From NCBI GenBank assembly GCA_027459465.1, contig DAIDIH010000268.1, positions 1 to 58,975 on the forward strand: a stretch of DNA of 58,975 nt, written 5' to 3'. This DNA is from Bryobacterales bacterium. Lineage in GTDB: Bacteria; Acidobacteriota; Terriglobia; Bryobacterales; Bryobacteraceae. A model generated the notes under the pieces. It did no database searches. It was not told the DNA's origin and worked only from the letters and a program-made list of their open reading frames with translations. This document shows, piece by piece, positions 1 through 9,707 of the stretch (its first letter is position 1; every line of letters starts with the position of its first letter). A program made the position numbers and the translations under genes.

Positions 1-179
1 GTCAGGTTCACAAACGGGCTCATAGGCGCCAGACTGGTGCCGGCCTCGAATTGCCCGGCGACCCTCCCATCTTCCCCCGGCTGTACCCCGTTTTCATCCA
101 CGCGTTGTGCGGCGCCGCAGACGCCGAATGTTGGGTCACAATGCCCTGAAGCTCTGCTATCTCCAACCTTTCCAAACAC
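1..179 (-). CDS. Possible 5' end of an unknown gene (runs off the window)
   Basis: On the minus strand a GTG codon at 179 follows an AAGGA ribosome-binding site at a good distance, and the frame stays open for 59 codons to the window edge. An in-frame TAA lies just upstream, which fixes the start. The visible residues are rich in Gly, Asp, Glu and Val and contain two cysteines. There is no signal peptide and no motif I recognise. Only the 5' end is visible, so this may be chance. Confidence 0.3.
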   Translation of the reverse strand, partial: MFGKVGDSRASGHCDPTFGVCGAAQRVDENGVQPGEDGRVAGQFEAGTSLAPMSPFVNL

Positions 180-524
180 TTACATCCTTCCGCCTGCGTC
201 CCCCTTTACTTGTCTCATGCTACAGTTACAGGCGTTGATAGTTCCTGGCCAGGAATATCCGTTCGATAGAGTAATGCGAAGCTCTCCAGGACGCGGCAGA
301 GGTACTGCCATCGCGCCGCCAAACCCGCAGAAAGAGAGAATTGCCGTCGGCCTGAGCGACGGTTACTGGTTGAATGGCGCACAGCGCCGCGAAGGGTGGC
401 GTAAGCCGCCCAGCGGCTGCGTTGTGCGCCCGTTCAAAATAGCTCCAGGACCGCCCTGTTCCTGTTGATCCTGGACGGCAAAATTATCGCCATCGCCGGC
501 ATGGAGTCTTAACTGTAGTGGTCT
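180..524. other. Gene-free stretch
   Basis: I see no convincing gene here. Short open frames exist on both strands, but they lack ribosome-binding sites, protein-like composition or recognisable motifs. Base composition is a little less GC-rich than the coding DNA to the right, as expected for intergenic DNA. The right end runs into the promoter-like TATAAA at 525-530 of the RNA candidate. Confidence 0.4.
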
Positions 525-536
525 TATAAAACCGGA

Positions 537-709
537 GTTTGGATGCATCAGGCAGCCTTGGGCATTCCAGTAAGCCGCAGCGGCCCTTCGGGGCCGAGAG
601 TAAGTCGCCCGACCGTCTCGATCCCAGGGTGTTATCCTCGTCCAAACGTAGTTCCCAACAGGCCTTGCAGAAGAGGCACTCCCGCCCGGCTCCAACCAGA
701 GCCGGGCGG
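537..709 (+). ncRNA. Candidate structured non-coding RNA
   Basis: A -10-like TATAAA at 525-530 would place transcription start near 537, exactly where a 9-bp stem begins (537-545 pairs with 639-647, one G-U). Inside it are a 7-8-bp helix (555-562 with 623-630), a large open region, and an apical hairpin (581-586 with 591-596) closed by a C(UUCG)G tetraloop, an unusually stable loop. The 3' end carries an 11-bp GC hairpin (682-709). This closing stem, central bubble and apical hairpin resemble 6S RNA in outline, but I cannot match a known family, and no good -35 box is visible. It ends about 90 bp before the GH35-like gene, so it could be a leader instead of a separate RNA. Confidence 0.3.
682..709 (+). 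terminator. Strong GC hairpin, terminator-like
   Basis: A perfect 11-bp inverted repeat (CCGCCCGGCTC with GAGCCGGGCGG) surrounds a 6-nt loop. A run of five Ts follows about 15 nt later, further than in a classical Rho-independent terminator. It could end the RNA candidate or be an attenuator before the gene at 798. Confidence 0.35.
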
Positions 710-797
710 CCGAACGTTAACAACTTTTTCGTGCACAAACACCCGAAGTGTGCCCTTTTTTCCCGCGCTGCCGTATAGTGTTCTTTTCACCACCCCC

Positions 798-2402
798 ATG
801 ATCTTCACCCGCCTCCTTCCCGCCCTCGCGCTCGCCGCCGCGCTCTCCGCTCAGCCCGCCTCCCATCCCATCCCACGAATCGTCACCTCAAACGGCCGCC
901 ACGCCCTCCTCGTCGACAACGCGCCTTATCTCATCCTCGGCGCGCAGGTCAATAACTCCTCCGCCTGGCCCTCTACGCTCCCTAAGGTTTGGCCCGCCAT
1001 CGCCGATATCCACGCCAACACCGTCGAAATGCCCGTTTATTGGGAACAGTTCGAACCCTCCCCCGGCCGCTTCGACTCGACCGTCGTCGATACCCTCCTC
1101 ACCCAGGCCCGCGCCCACCACGTCCACCTCATCCTCCTCTGGTTCGGCACCTGGAAGAACGGCAGTTCGCACTACATGCCTCTCTGGATGAAGCACGACC
1201 TCGCCCGCTACCCGCTCCTGCTCGACGCAAACCACCGTCCACTCGATTCCCCTTCACCCTTCGCCGCTGCCTCGCTCGACGCCGACATCGCCGCCTTCTC
1301 CGCCCTCATGCGCCATCTCAAGCAAGCCGACCCGCAGCGCACCGTCATCATGGTGCAGGTCGAAAACGAACCCGGCGTCTGGGGCGGTGTCCGCGACTAC
1401 TCCGCGGAAGCCGAGCGCATCTACGAAACCCCACCGCCCGCCGCCGTCCTCGCCGCTCTCCACAAATCCACTTCCCCGCCCCCGGCCAACTGGCACGACG
1501 CCTTCGGCCAAGACGCCGGCGAATACTTCCAGTCCTGGGCCGTCTCCACTTACATCCAGCGCGTGGCAGCCGCCGGCAAGGCGATCTACGCTCTCCCGCT
1601 GTATGTCAACGCCGCCCTTCGCGATCCCCTCAAGCCCGGCCGCCCGCCATCCTATGAAAGCGGCGGAGCTACCGATAACACGATATCTATCTGGAAAGTA
1701 ACTGCCCCTGCGCTTGACTTACTCGCGCCCGATATCTACATGCGCGACAGCGTCCGCTATCTCAAGGTGCTCGATTACTACGGCCGCCCCGACAACCCTC
1801 TGTTCATCCCCGAAACCGGCAGCGGCGCCCTGACCGCGCGGTTCTTCTTCTCCGCCCTCGGCCACGGCGCCATCGGCTTCTCCCCCTTCGGCATCGATTA
1901 CACCGGCTTCGTCAACGCCCCCCTCGGCGCCTCCCGCCTCAACGCCGAAGCCCTCGCCCCCTTCGCGCTCAACTACCGCCTCATCGAACCCATGAACGGC
2001 GAAATCGCGCGCCTCGAGTTTGACGGGAAACTCCAGGCCGTCGCCGAACGCGCCGAGAACCCCTCCGAGCGCCTCTCTTTCGGCCCCTGGGAAGCCATCG
2101 TCTCTTTCGGCCTCGCCCAGTTCGGCCCCGGCAACCACCCCAAGGGCAACCCCGAACCCGTTGGCCGCGCCCTCGTCGCCCAACTCGCACCGGACCAGTT
2201 CCTCGTCGCCGGCTACTTCTGCCGCGTCGACTTCCGTTCCACCCTCGCCGGCCGCCAGCGCCGGTTCCTCGAAGTCGAAGAAGGCGCCTACGACCACGGC
2301 GTCTTTCATCGCGCGCGCCTCTGGAACGGCGACCAGACCGACTGGGGGCTCAACTTCACCTCCGCTCCGCAGGTCCTCCGCGTCACACTCTCCACTTACT
2401 GA
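798..2402 (+). CDS. Secreted GH35-like beta-galactosidase with DUF5597-type C-terminus
   Basis: A 534-residue protein with a signal peptide (about residues 1-20, ending near the Ala-Gln-Pro segment). The catalytic TIM barrel follows, with Asn190-Glu191 in VQVENEPG as likely acid/base and Glu339 in FIPETGSG as likely nucleophile. The C-terminal third resembles the DUF5597 region found in bacterial GH35 enzymes. The family removes terminal beta-galactose from oligosaccharides such as xyloglucan or galactan fragments. Action in the periplasm or outside the cell is inferred from the signal peptide. The frame is open upstream, but ATG 798 starts directly at the signal peptide. No clear ribosome-binding site is present, and a -10-like TATAGT lies at 774-779. 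The downstream hydrolase gene begins 40 bp later and may be cotranscribed. Confidence 0.8.
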   Translation: MIFTRLLPALALAAALSAQPASHPIPRIVTSNGRHALLVDNAPYLILGAQVNNSSAWPSTLPKVWPAIADIHANTVEMPVYWEQFEPSPGRFDSTVVDTLLTQARAHHVHLILLWFGTWKNGSSHYMPLWMKHDLARYPLLLDANHRPLDSPSPFAAASLDADIAAFSALMRHLKQADPQRTVIMVQVENEPGVWGGVRDYSAEAERIYETPPPAAVLAALHKSTSPPPANWHDAFGQDAGEYFQSWAVSTYIQRVAAAGKAIYALPLYVNAALRDPLKPGRPPSYESGGATDNTISIWKVTAPALDLLAPDIYMRDSVRYLKVLDYYGRPDNPLFIPETGSGALTARFFFSALGHGAIGFSPFGIDYTGFVNAPLGASRLNAEALAPFALNYRLIEPMNGEIARLEFDGKLQAVAERAENPSERLSFGPWEAIVSFGLAQFGPGNHPKGNPEPVGRALVAQLAPDQFLVAGYFCRVDFRSTLAGRQRRFLEVEEGAYDHGVFHRARLWNGDQTDWGLNFTSAPQVLRVTLSTY

Positions 2403-2442
2403 CAGCGTCCATGCAGTATACTTGCGGAAACGTACAACCTCT

Positions 2443-3531
2443 ATGCGCACCCTGGCACTTTTGATCGCCGCTTCATCTCTGCTGCCTCTGGCTCACGCCG
2501 CTACGGAAATCGGCACGCTCAACGGCGCCCAGTTCCGCATCGATATTCCCGATCACTGGAACGGCACGCTCGTCATGTACTGCCACGGCTATAACCCCAA
2601 GGCCGTCGCCTTCGAAGCGGATAAACCCCTGCCCGAACAACTCGCCGTCTTCCCTGCCTCCGGCGCCGCTCTCGCCCAATCCGGTTACTCGGCCGGCGGA
2701 TGGGCCGTCGAGCAGGCTGTCGTAGACACGCAGTCCCTCAAGCGCTACTTCATTTCCAAATACGGCCGGCCCAAACATACCTTCGTCACCGGCCACTCCA
2801 TGGGCGGCTTTCTCACCATGATGATCGCCGAGCAATTCCCCACCGACTACGACGCCGCCATGCCTCTTTGCGGCCCTCTCGCTCCCACCTTGTCCTTCAT
2901 CGGCCAGGACGCCTTCGGCTCGGTCGTCATCTTTAACTATCTCTACCCCGGCGTGCTCCCCGAACCCGGCCACTTCCCCGCGGAATTCGAAATGAGTAAG
3001 GAGTTGGTCGAAAAGGTCCAGTCCGCTCTCGACGCCGCACAGGACAAAACACAGCTCTTCCTCGCCTACACTCGCGCCCATTCGACGAAGGATCTCGCCG
3101 GTAGCCTCGTCCTTATCACCTATGTCGTCAAGGAACTCGAGCAGCGCGCCGGCGGTAATCCCTTCGACAACCGCGGCGTCATCTACGAATGGCCCGGTGA
3201 CCAGAACGCCCTCAACGACGGCGTGAAGCGCTACGCCGCTTCCCCCGCCGCGGCCTTGTATCTTGAAACCTGGTATACCCCCACCGGCCGCATCGCTCAT
3301 CCGATGCTCGCCATTCACACCACGTATGACCCCATCGTGCCCACGCGCGTTCCCGCCGCTTACGTCACGCTCACCGAAGAAGCCGGAACCAATAACTTAT
3401 TCGTCCAACAGTATGTTCACCACGACGGCCACTGCACGATGACGCCCGAAGAAATCTCAGCCGGCTTCCGCGAGTTACAAGCCTGGTCCGAACACGGCGC
3501 CAAGCCTTCCAACGGCGCGGAACCTCGATGA
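2443..3531 (+). CDS. Secreted alpha/beta hydrolase
   Basis: A 362-residue protein with an N-terminal signal peptide (about 1-20). An alpha/beta-hydrolase fold is indicated by the nucleophile elbow GHSMGG with Ser119, the early HG pair in CHGYNP (oxyanion-hole region), and a late Asp and His (YDPIVP; YVHHDGHC) that complete a plausible triad. Substrate is unknown; ester, lactone or peptide hydrolysis are all possible. The start at 2443 begins with the signal peptide; a -10-like TATACT lies at 2417-2422. Its stop overlaps the next start (ATGA), so the two are translationally coupled. Confidence 0.75.
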   Translation: MRTLALLIAASSLLPLAHAATEIGTLNGAQFRIDIPDHWNGTLVMYCHGYNPKAVAFEADKPLPEQLAVFPASGAALAQSGYSAGGWAVEQAVVDTQSLKRYFISKYGRPKHTFVTGHSMGGFLTMMIAEQFPTDYDAAMPLCGPLAPTLSFIGQDAFGSVVIFNYLYPGVLPEPGHFPAEFEMSKELVEKVQSALDAAQDKTQLFLAYTRAHSTKDLAGSLVLITYVVKELEQRAGGNPFDNRGVIYEWPGDQNALNDGVKRYAASPAAALYLETWYTPTGRIAHPMLAIHTTYDPIVPTRVPAAYVTLTEEAGTNNLFVQQYVHHDGHCTMTPEEISAGFRELQAWSEHGAKPSNGAEPR

Positions 3532-4121
3532 AGCTTCTTATCTTCTCCGACCTTCATTCGGACCGCGCCGCTCTCGAACGGCTCCTGGACATCGAAGCCG
3601 ACTACTATTTCGCCGCCGGAGATCTGGGCAACTGGTCGCGCGGCCTCGACGAAATGGGCGCCCTGCTCGCCCGCCGCGCCCCACGCGTCTACGTCCTGCC
3701 CGGAAACCACGAGTCCGAATCCGACATCGAAAACCTCTGCGCGCGCTACAACCTGGAAAACCTGCACGGCCGCAGCATCGAGTTGAACGGCTGGCACATC
3801 GCCGGCCTCGGCTATTCGAACCCCACGCCCTTCCACACCCCCGGCGAGTACTCCGAAGCCCAACTCGCCGCGCATCTGGAGCCGTTCGCCGCGCTCTCGC
3901 CCCTCATCCTCATCTGCCACGCCCCGCCCCGAAACACGCCGCTCGACCGCGCCGGCCGCGGCCGCCACTTCGGCAGTACCGCCGTCGCCCACTTCCTCGA
4001 ACTTCATCCGCCGCGCTACTTCTTCTGCGGCCATATTCACGAGGCCGCCGGCGTCACAGCCCAGCTTGGCCCGACAACGGCGGTCAACGTCGGAAAAAAG
4101 GGCTACTTACTTGAACTGTAG
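3528..4121 (+). CDS. Metallophosphoesterase, calcineurin-like
   Basis: A 197-residue cytoplasmic protein with the ordered metal-binding motifs of the calcineurin-like family: DLH near residue 8, GD near 31, GNHE near 60, a central His in LICHAPP, and GHIH near 170. These ligate two metals that hydrolyse phosphodiesters or phosphomonoesters. It is a compact single-domain version similar in size to YfcE-type phosphodiesterases; the substrate cannot be told from sequence. Its ATG overlaps the stop of the preceding hydrolase. Its stop abuts, tail to tail, the stop of the minus-strand TPR gene at 4122, with no terminator between them. Confidence 0.85.
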   Translation: MKLLIFSDLHSDRAALERLLDIEADYYFAAGDLGNWSRGLDEMGALLARRAPRVYVLPGNHESESDIENLCARYNLENLHGRSIELNGWHIAGLGYSNPTPFHTPGEYSEAQLAAHLEPFAALSPLILICHAPPRNTPLDRAGRGRHFGSTAVAHFLELHPPRYFFCGHIHEAAGVTAQLGPTTAVNVGKKGYLLEL

Positions 4122-5819
4122 TTACTCGCCCGCCCGGTCCTTCAGTAACCCCACCTTGTGCAGAATCCGCCTGACTTTCTTCGGCGAAATCGACAATCGG
4201 GACGCTACCCGCGCAATCTTGCGGTCCTCCCGCTGCCACACCTTCGGAATAATCAGTTCAGCGAACTCATCCGCGATCTGACGGAACGTTTTGTCCCCCA
4301 CCTCGCCCTGCGACCACGCCCGCAGCGTGGCATCTAGCCCGCCCGTCACCAGTAGCTTCGCCTTCAACGTTTGTAACTCGTCCCAGAGATAGTCGTAATC
4401 GTCGGGCTTGAGCAGCGCTGACGCCAGGCTCGCGGACTGCGAAGCCGCCTCGCGCGCCTGGAAGAAAGGCAAGCATAGCGTCAATCCCTCCCAGGTGTGC
4501 GCCCGCGCCAGCAGCCACCGGTTCTGCGTATGTTTGGCTAACTCCACCGCTTCGCGCGCATACTCGCGCGCAAGCTGCGCGTGCCGCCCGGGATGCGATC
4601 CTTCCTCGATGCCCTCTTCGAGCTTGGCGTGCTCGGCCATACACTGCAGAATCCGCGCCCGCGCCATCAGGATGTAATCCTGCCGCTCCTGGCCAAGTTC
4701 AAACGCCGCGGTCGCTTCCAGACCCGCCTGGTCCAGTTCCCCGCCGTCCAGAAACAAACCGCCCCGGTCGATATGCGTCATCCCGGTGCCGCGATGATGC
4801 CGCAAGTGCCGGTAAATCTCCGCCGCCTCCGCCAGATGCGCCAACGACTCCTGCCGCAATTCTTCGAACCGCCGGCGGTAGTTCGCCTCGGTCACCACCT
4901 CTTCCGTCTGCGCCGCCACGGAGTTCCGCCGCACGCCGCCCTCGCGCCGCCTCGTCACCGCCGCGTCCACCCGCCGCCGGATCTGCAGCGCGATCATCCG
5001 CTTCACCGTCGCGATATTAGCGAGCGACCGCGCATAGTTCCGGTGCTGCGCGTCGCGGCGCCGGTACCACTCGATCGCGCGGTTAAAATGCTCGAGCGCC
5101 GCGTCATGCCGTCCCTCCCGCCGCGCCATGCGCCCGTAAGCGGATTGAATGTTGCCCAGCGTAATGTAATCGTCCGTCTTGATCAGCACCGCCTCGGCTT
5201 CCTCGAGCGTCCGCATCGACTCCTTGTACTTGCCTTTCTGGAAATAGAGCCAGCTTTCGAGCGTTCGCATCACCGCCGCCGTCGCCGTGTAGCCGAACTC
5301 CGCCGCCAGTTCCCGCCCACGGATCGTACATTCCAGCGCCTCGTCGTAATCGGCCTGGTAGCGCCGCGAGCGTCCTTTCCAGAAGTAAGCCAGCGCGAGT
5401 AACTCACGGTCGCCCGCCCCGTCGCCCGCGGCCAGAATGAAGTCCAGGTGCTTCACCGCTTCGTCCTGCTTCTCATCCGACATCGCCACGAACGCTTCCG
5501 CCAGCCGGATCTGCAGGTAGTCCCATAGCGGCAGCTTCGGCCGCAACGAAGCCGGAAACCGTTCGAGCAGCGCACGTACCTGCTCAGGACTGCCGTATCC
5601 GGTGTCCACCCACCGCGCCAGCATCGACAAACACGCCGCGGCGCCCGGGGAGGCTCCATCGAGCCGCTCCAGCACATCCCGGTGCGCGTCCAGATACTCG
5701 ATCCCGCTCGCCACCCGCCGGTAAACCAGGTCGTCATGCAGCCGCTGGACGAACACGGCCGGAGCGGATTCGTGGCCAGACGCCCGCGCCGTCCTTCGGG
5801 GCTCAGTCGATGTACTCAT
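4122..5819 (-). CDS. TPR-repeat protein with C-terminal helix-turn-helix
   Basis: A 565-residue soluble protein. Most of it (about residues 100-480) is helical TPR-like repeats, e.g. the [13 protein letters not shown] and [12 protein letters not shown] segments. The last 50 residues look like a small helix-turn-helix ([20 protein letters not shown]), suggesting DNA binding. TPR+HTH proteins often act as regulators that respond to partner proteins or ligands; the regulatory role here is inferred. Its start overlaps the end of malate synthase by 17 bp on the same strand, so the two are an operon and it may regulate the glyoxylate shunt. Both genes start with the same residues, MSTST. Confidence 0.65.
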   Translation of the reverse strand: MSTSTEPRRTARASGHESAPAVFVQRLHDDLVYRRVASGIEYLDAHRDVLERLDGASPGAAACLSMLARWVDTGYGSPEQVRALLERFPASLRPKLPLWDYLQIRLAEAFVAMSDEKQDEAVKHLDFILAAGDGAGDRELLALAYFWKGRSRRYQADYDEALECTIRGRELAAEFGYTATAAVMRTLESWLYFQKGKYKESMRTLEEAEAVLIKTDDYITLGNIQSAYGRMARREGRHDAALEHFNRAIEWYRRRDAQHRNYARSLANIATVKRMIALQIRRRVDAAVTRRREGGVRRNSVAAQTEEVVTEANYRRRFEELRQESLAHLAEAAEIYRHLRHHRGTGMTHIDRGGLFLDGGELDQAGLEATAAFELGQERQDYILMARARILQCMAEHAKLEEGIEEGSHPGRHAQLAREYAREAVELAKHTQNRWLLARAHTWEGLTLCLPFFQAREAASQSASLASALLKPDDYDYLWDELQTLKAKLLVTGGLDATLRAWSQGEVGDKTFRQIADEFAELIIPKVWQREDRKIARVASRLSISPKKVRRILHKVGLLKDRAGE

Positions 5820-7404
5820 AAGCGGACAGCGTAAGGAACTCGGGGAACTCCGGAGCGCGCAGCAGATCGTCGAAGATCTTCGCGGCGTCCTGGAACCGGC
5901 CGCCGTCGAACCGCTCCGCGCCGAGAGCGTTCCGCAGTTTTCCCATCTGCTCCCGGAGCGCCGCCTGCACCACTTCCACCGTCACCGTACGCCCGCTCGT
6001 CATCTTCGCCCCGTGCCGCGCCCACTGCCAAAGCTGCGCCCGGCAGATCTCGGCCGTCGCCGCGTCTTCCATCAGGTTGTAAATCGGCACACAACCCGAG
6101 CCGCGCAGCCACGCCTCCAGATACTGCAAACCGACATCGATGTTCCAGCGCAGCCCTTCCTCGGTAATGACACCGTCGGGAACCGCGAGTAAGTCCGCCG
6201 CTGTTATGCTTACATCCTCTCGAAGCCGCGAGATCTGGTTCGCTTCCTTCATCCCCGCGTCAAACACTTCCTTCGCCACGCTTACCAGGCCCGGATGCGC
6301 CACCCACGTCCCGTCGTGACCCAGCCGGACTTCGCGCAACTTATCCTGCCGCACTTTCTCGAACGCCCGTTCGTTGGCCTCCGGATCGTTCTTGATCGGA
6401 ACCTGCGCCGCCATGCCGCCCATCGCGTGGATGCCGCGCTTGTGGCAGGTGTGTATGAGTAACTCGACGTAAGAGTTGAGAAAGTGCCGGTCCATCGTCA
6501 CGAGCGAGCGGTCCGGCAGCATGAAGTCCTTGTGCTTGCTGAATTTCTTGATGAAGCTGAAGATGTAATCCCACCGGCCGCAGTTCAGCCCGGCCGAGTG
6601 ATCCCGCAGTTCATACAGAATCTCATCCATCTCAAACGCGCCGAGGATCGTCTCGATCAACACCGTCGCGCGAATCGTTCCGTTCGGCACGCCAACCGCC
6701 GCCTGCGCCGCCACAAACACGTCGTTCCAAAGCCGCGCCTCGAGATGGCTCTCCATTTTCGGCAGGTAAAAATACGGACCCGACCCGCGCGCCATCAACT
6801 CCTTCGCGTTGTGAAAGAAGTACAGACCAAAATCGAACAGCGACGCCGATATCGGCTGCCCATCGACGAGAAAATGCTTCTCCACCAGGTGCCACCCGCG
6901 CGGCCGCACAAACAACACCGCCGGGTTCGGCCCCAACCGGTATGGCTTGCCCTCCGGACTCGTGTAGTCAATCGTCCTCCGGATCGCATCCCGCAGGTTG
7001 ATATGCCCTTCGATGTTGTTCCGCCAGGTCGGCGAATTGGCGTCTTCAAAATCCGCCATGAAGACGTTCGCGCCGCTGTTGAGCGCGTTGATCACCATCT
7101 TCCGGTCCACCGGCCCCGTGATCTCGACGCGCCGGTCCTGCAGATCCGCCGGAATCGGCGCCACCTTCCATGCCCCACTGCGAACCGAAGCCGTCTCACC
7201 CAGAAAATCCGGACGCTCCCCGGCGTCCAGCCGGGCCTTCCGTTCGACTCGCTTGGCCAGCAATTCGCGCCGCCGCGAGCCGAAACGCCGTTCCAGATCT
7301 ACAAGGAACGCGATCACCTGCGGCGTAAGAACTTCATCTTGCTGGGGATGCCTGGCGCCCGCGAATTCGTTCGCCGGTCGTGACCCGGTGGTGGATGTAC
7401 TCAT
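5803..7404 (-). CDS. aceB: Malate synthase A
   Basis: A 533-residue enzyme of the glyoxylate shunt that condenses acetyl-CoA with glyoxylate to malate in the cytoplasm, allowing growth on acetate or fatty acids. Family features visible are the [12 protein letters not shown] and [12 protein letters not shown] regions, the [16 protein letters not shown] segment, and the typical end FLTLSAYEY. Length fits the A isoform. I chose ATG 7404 because an AGGA lies about 9 nt upstream; an in-frame ATG at 7437 has no ribosome-binding site. Isocitrate lyase is not in the window. The TPR/HTH gene overlaps its 3' end. It is divergent from adk, with about 130 bp between. Confidence 0.93.
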   Translation of the reverse strand: MSTSTTGSRPANEFAGARHPQQDEVLTPQVIAFLVDLERRFGSRRRELLAKRVERKARLDAGERPDFLGETASVRSGAWKVAPIPADLQDRRVEITGPVDRKMVINALNSGANVFMADFEDANSPTWRNNIEGHINLRDAIRRTIDYTSPEGKPYRLGPNPAVLFVRPRGWHLVEKHFLVDGQPISASLFDFGLYFFHNAKELMARGSGPYFYLPKMESHLEARLWNDVFVAAQAAVGVPNGTIRATVLIETILGAFEMDEILYELRDHSAGLNCGRWDYIFSFIKKFSKHKDFMLPDRSLVTMDRHFLNSYVELLIHTCHKRGIHAMGGMAAQVPIKNDPEANERAFEKVRQDKLREVRLGHDGTWVAHPGLVSVAKEVFDAGMKEANQISRLREDVSITAADLLAVPDGVITEEGLRWNIDVGLQYLEAWLRGSGCVPIYNLMEDAATAEICRAQLWQWARHGAKMTSGRTVTVEVVQAALREQMGKLRNALGAERFDGGRFQDAAKIFDDLLRAPEFPEFLTLSAYEYID

Positions 7405-7537
7405 GTCATGGATCCTTTCCGGTCCATCGTAACTCATCAGCTAGGCCAATTTGTCCCACAAAGCCGATCCGGACCGGGCGATTTGAACCTGCTCCGCGCG
7501 ACAGTTTAGCCTGGAGATCAGGATAGGGGACGTCACT

Positions 7538-8233
7538 TTGGACTCCACACGCAATCATGCTGTCGATGCACCTCGAGTGCTGATTCTTTTCGGACCGCCC
7601 GGCAGCGGCAAGGGCACCCAAGCGGCTTTTATTTCGAAGTTGCTTTCGATTCCGGCGATTTCCACCGGCGACCTTCTCCGCGCCGAATCCCAGCGCGACA
7701 CGCCGCAAGGCCGTGCGCTGCGGGCACGCCTGGCCACCGGAGAACTGGTGAGCGATGAAACCGTAGGCCGCCTGCTGGCGCGGCGCCTGGCCGAACCCTC
7801 CTGCCGCCGCGGTTTCCTGCTCGACGGCTACCCGCGCACCGTCGCGCAGGCGCGAAGCCTCACGTCCCTGCTGAAGGATCGCGCACTACCCGAACCTGAA
7901 GTGCTCTACCTCCGCGTGCCGGATGACCACCTTCTGAAGCGTCTCTCCGGCCGCCAGCAATGCCCCGTCTGCGGGCACATTTACAACGACTATTTCCAGC
8001 CCCCGGCCAAGCCCGGCATCTGCGACAACGACGGCGCCGCCCTCACCCACCGCTCCGACGACCGCGAAGACGTGATCCGCGAGCGTCTCGCCGTCTACCA
8101 CCGCGACACCGAACCCGTCCTCAGCTACTACCGCAACGGCATCTTCCACATCGTCGACGCCAGCGGCACCGAGCAACAGGTCCACGACGCCATCGAGCCC
8201 TTCCTCCTCCCCGCTCCGGCCCTCACGCGGTAA
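7538..8233 (+). CDS. adk: Adenylate kinase with zinc-binding lid
   Basis: A 231-residue enzyme that interconverts ATP + AMP and 2 ADP. The Walker A loop GPPGSGKG is at 19-26, followed by the AMP-binding STGDLLR and the DGYPRT motif. The lid carries Cys142, Cys145, Cys162 and Asp165, exactly the spacing of the Cys3-Asp zinc site known from Bacillus subtilis adenylate kinase. The start is TTG, supported by an AGGGGA site 8 nt upstream; no ATG fits. It lies alone, not in a ribosomal-protein operon, so it may be a second copy. Its last 11 bp overlap the convergent mcrC gene. Confidence 0.92.
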   Translation: MDSTRNHAVDAPRVLILFGPPGSGKGTQAAFISKLLSIPAISTGDLLRAESQRDTPQGRALRARLATGELVSDETVGRLLARRLAEPSCRRGFLLDGYPRTVAQARSLTSLLKDRALPEPEVLYLRVPDDHLLKRLSGRQQCPVCGHIYNDYFQPPAKPGICDNDGAALTHRSDDREDVIRERLAVYHRDTEPVLSYYRNGIFHIVDASGTEQQVHDAIEPFLLPAPALTR

Positions 8234-9707
8234 GCGGCCGGAGACAAGCAGCCAGTCTCTGGGCGATCGGCTCAAGAGTGGTTGCCATCGGCACCGCCGT
8301 TAACCACAGCGAGATCGAGCGCGCGCCGGTGGTCAACTCAGCCCGGTGGATCAAACGCTGGCGCTCGCCCAACGAGCGCCAATCATGGGCCGAGCACGGG
8401 TAGACAAGACAGGCGATCACGCGAGGCGTCCGCGGGAGGTTGGCGTAGGCGAGAACTTGCAGCAAATCATTGCGATGATGCTCGCGGATTTCTTCTTCTA
8501 CGTTGATCCAAGTGCGCCGCTGCAATTCCTCCCAGTGCCGTTTGTACTTGGCGTCCACAATGAGTGTGGTCGTTGCCCACTCGATCCACAGGTCCGGAAC
8601 CAGCGACTTTTGCGAGCCAAGATACGGTGGTTCCCACGTCAGTGGATGGACGGTCTCGCGCTTGCGCCCTGCACGAATTTTCCCGCCGGTCCGGACGGCA
8701 ATAAGACGAAACACCGTCTCGACCCAAGCCTCGAAAAACCGGTCCATTGGGAGAGCCCAAGGTATGCCTTCGAGATCGCTCAGACCCGCCAGTCCGCGCT
8801 CTTCGACGGTCCACTCGATCGCCTGCAGCCCGTTGACGAACGGCTCAGTTCGCATCGGCCGCTGCATCCACGCCCCGAGCGTGACCGGCGATGGCATATA
8901 TGGCGGAACGGACTGCACGCGGCGGAGAAGTTGCTCCGCAGCTTCGATCAGCGTATGGATGAAGGCCCCTTGTTCCCTCTGGCTGCCGAGCGCGCGGAGT
9001 TGGCGCTCGACGGCGTGACGGATTGCGCCCTTGAGTAACCTGTCGTCGCGCAGATCTGGGAACGTGCAAGGCATCGAGAGGAAATTGGCGCGCGGCAAAC
9101 TGCGATTCGCGTAGCTCGTCCACTGGACGGAGCCTCGAGGCGCGCTCCTTAGTTCGGTTGTGATTTCGAAGCGGCGGTCGAGCGAATCGAGAAGAGTCTT
9201 CAGCCGGAGAAGGATCATCGACGAAAGCACCCACGGCGGGACGCGGCGCTCTGACCGGCGCAGTAGGGGCAGGCGTAGCGGCGTCGGTGCGACGCGCCAA
9301 CCCATCTCGGAGAGCATCGGGCCGATGCCCGCCCAGGGAAAGCGCGGCTGCACCACAAGTCCGTAATCGGGCCTCGCGGTAGAAGGCGACACGAGAGGGA
9401 TCGCGCCGACGGCGTTCCCCGAGTGAATTCCCAGCCGAAGGTCGTGGCCATCGTAGATTTGCTCGATGCGGACATCCAGCAGCGACATCAGCGACCGATT
9501 CTGCGCGATGAACTGCCCCGCCATTCTTGCAGCTCTCGCCGGCGGGTCCGGCACATTGCGAAGCCCGAAGAAATCGATTGCCGAGCGATGTGCCTCCGAG
9601 TGGTCTTCAAGTTCGAGACAGACTTCGCCGGCTGTGGAAGGCCGGACGAGAGGCGAATGCGAACCGGCGCCGGATCGACGTGCGCGCCTCACAGACTGCG
9701 CAGCCAC
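8223..9707 (-). CDS. mcrC: McrC-like nuclease subunit of a type IV restriction system
   Basis: About 494 residues. The C-terminal half has a PD-(D/E)xK nuclease core: Pro371-Asp372 in SLVPDLWIEW and Asp385-Ala-Lys387 in LIVDAKYK. The preceding FFEAWVETVF helix is typical of McrC. McrC is recruited by the McrB motor to cleave DNA carrying modified cytosines. Here the gene follows mcrB with a 19-bp overlap. The GTG at 9707 is the only start I can offer and has no obvious ribosome-binding site; coupling to mcrB may supply ribosomes. The modification recognised cannot be predicted. Confidence 0.8.
   Translation of the reverse strand: MAAQSVRRARRSGAGSHSPLVRPSTAGEVCLELEDHSEAHRSAIDFFGLRNVPDPPARAARMAGQFIAQNRSLMSLLDVRIEQIYDGHDLRLGIHSGNAVGAIPLVSPSTARPDYGLVVQPRFPWAGIGPMLSEMGWRVAPTPLRLPLLRRSERRVPPWVLSSMILLRLKTLLDSLDRRFEITTELRSAPRGSVQWTSYANRSLPRANFLSMPCTFPDLRDDRLLKGAIRHAVERQLRALGSQREQGAFIHTLIEAAEQLLRRVQSVPPYMPSPVTLGAWMQRPMRTEPFVNGLQAIEWTVEERGLAGLSDLEGIPWALPMDRFFEAWVETVFRLIAVRTGGKIRAGRKRETVHPLTWEPPYLGSQKSLVPDLWIEWATTTLIVDAKYKRHWEELQRRTWINVEEEIREHHRNDLLQVLAYANLPRTPRVIACLVYPCSAHDWRSLGERQRLIHRAELTTGARSISLWLTAVPMATTLEPIAQRLAACLRPLTA

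Noticed and set aside
2399..2422. CTGACA as -35 for the alpha/beta hydrolase promoter
   Set aside because: Only 12 bp separate it from the TATACT box, too short for a sigma-70 promoter.
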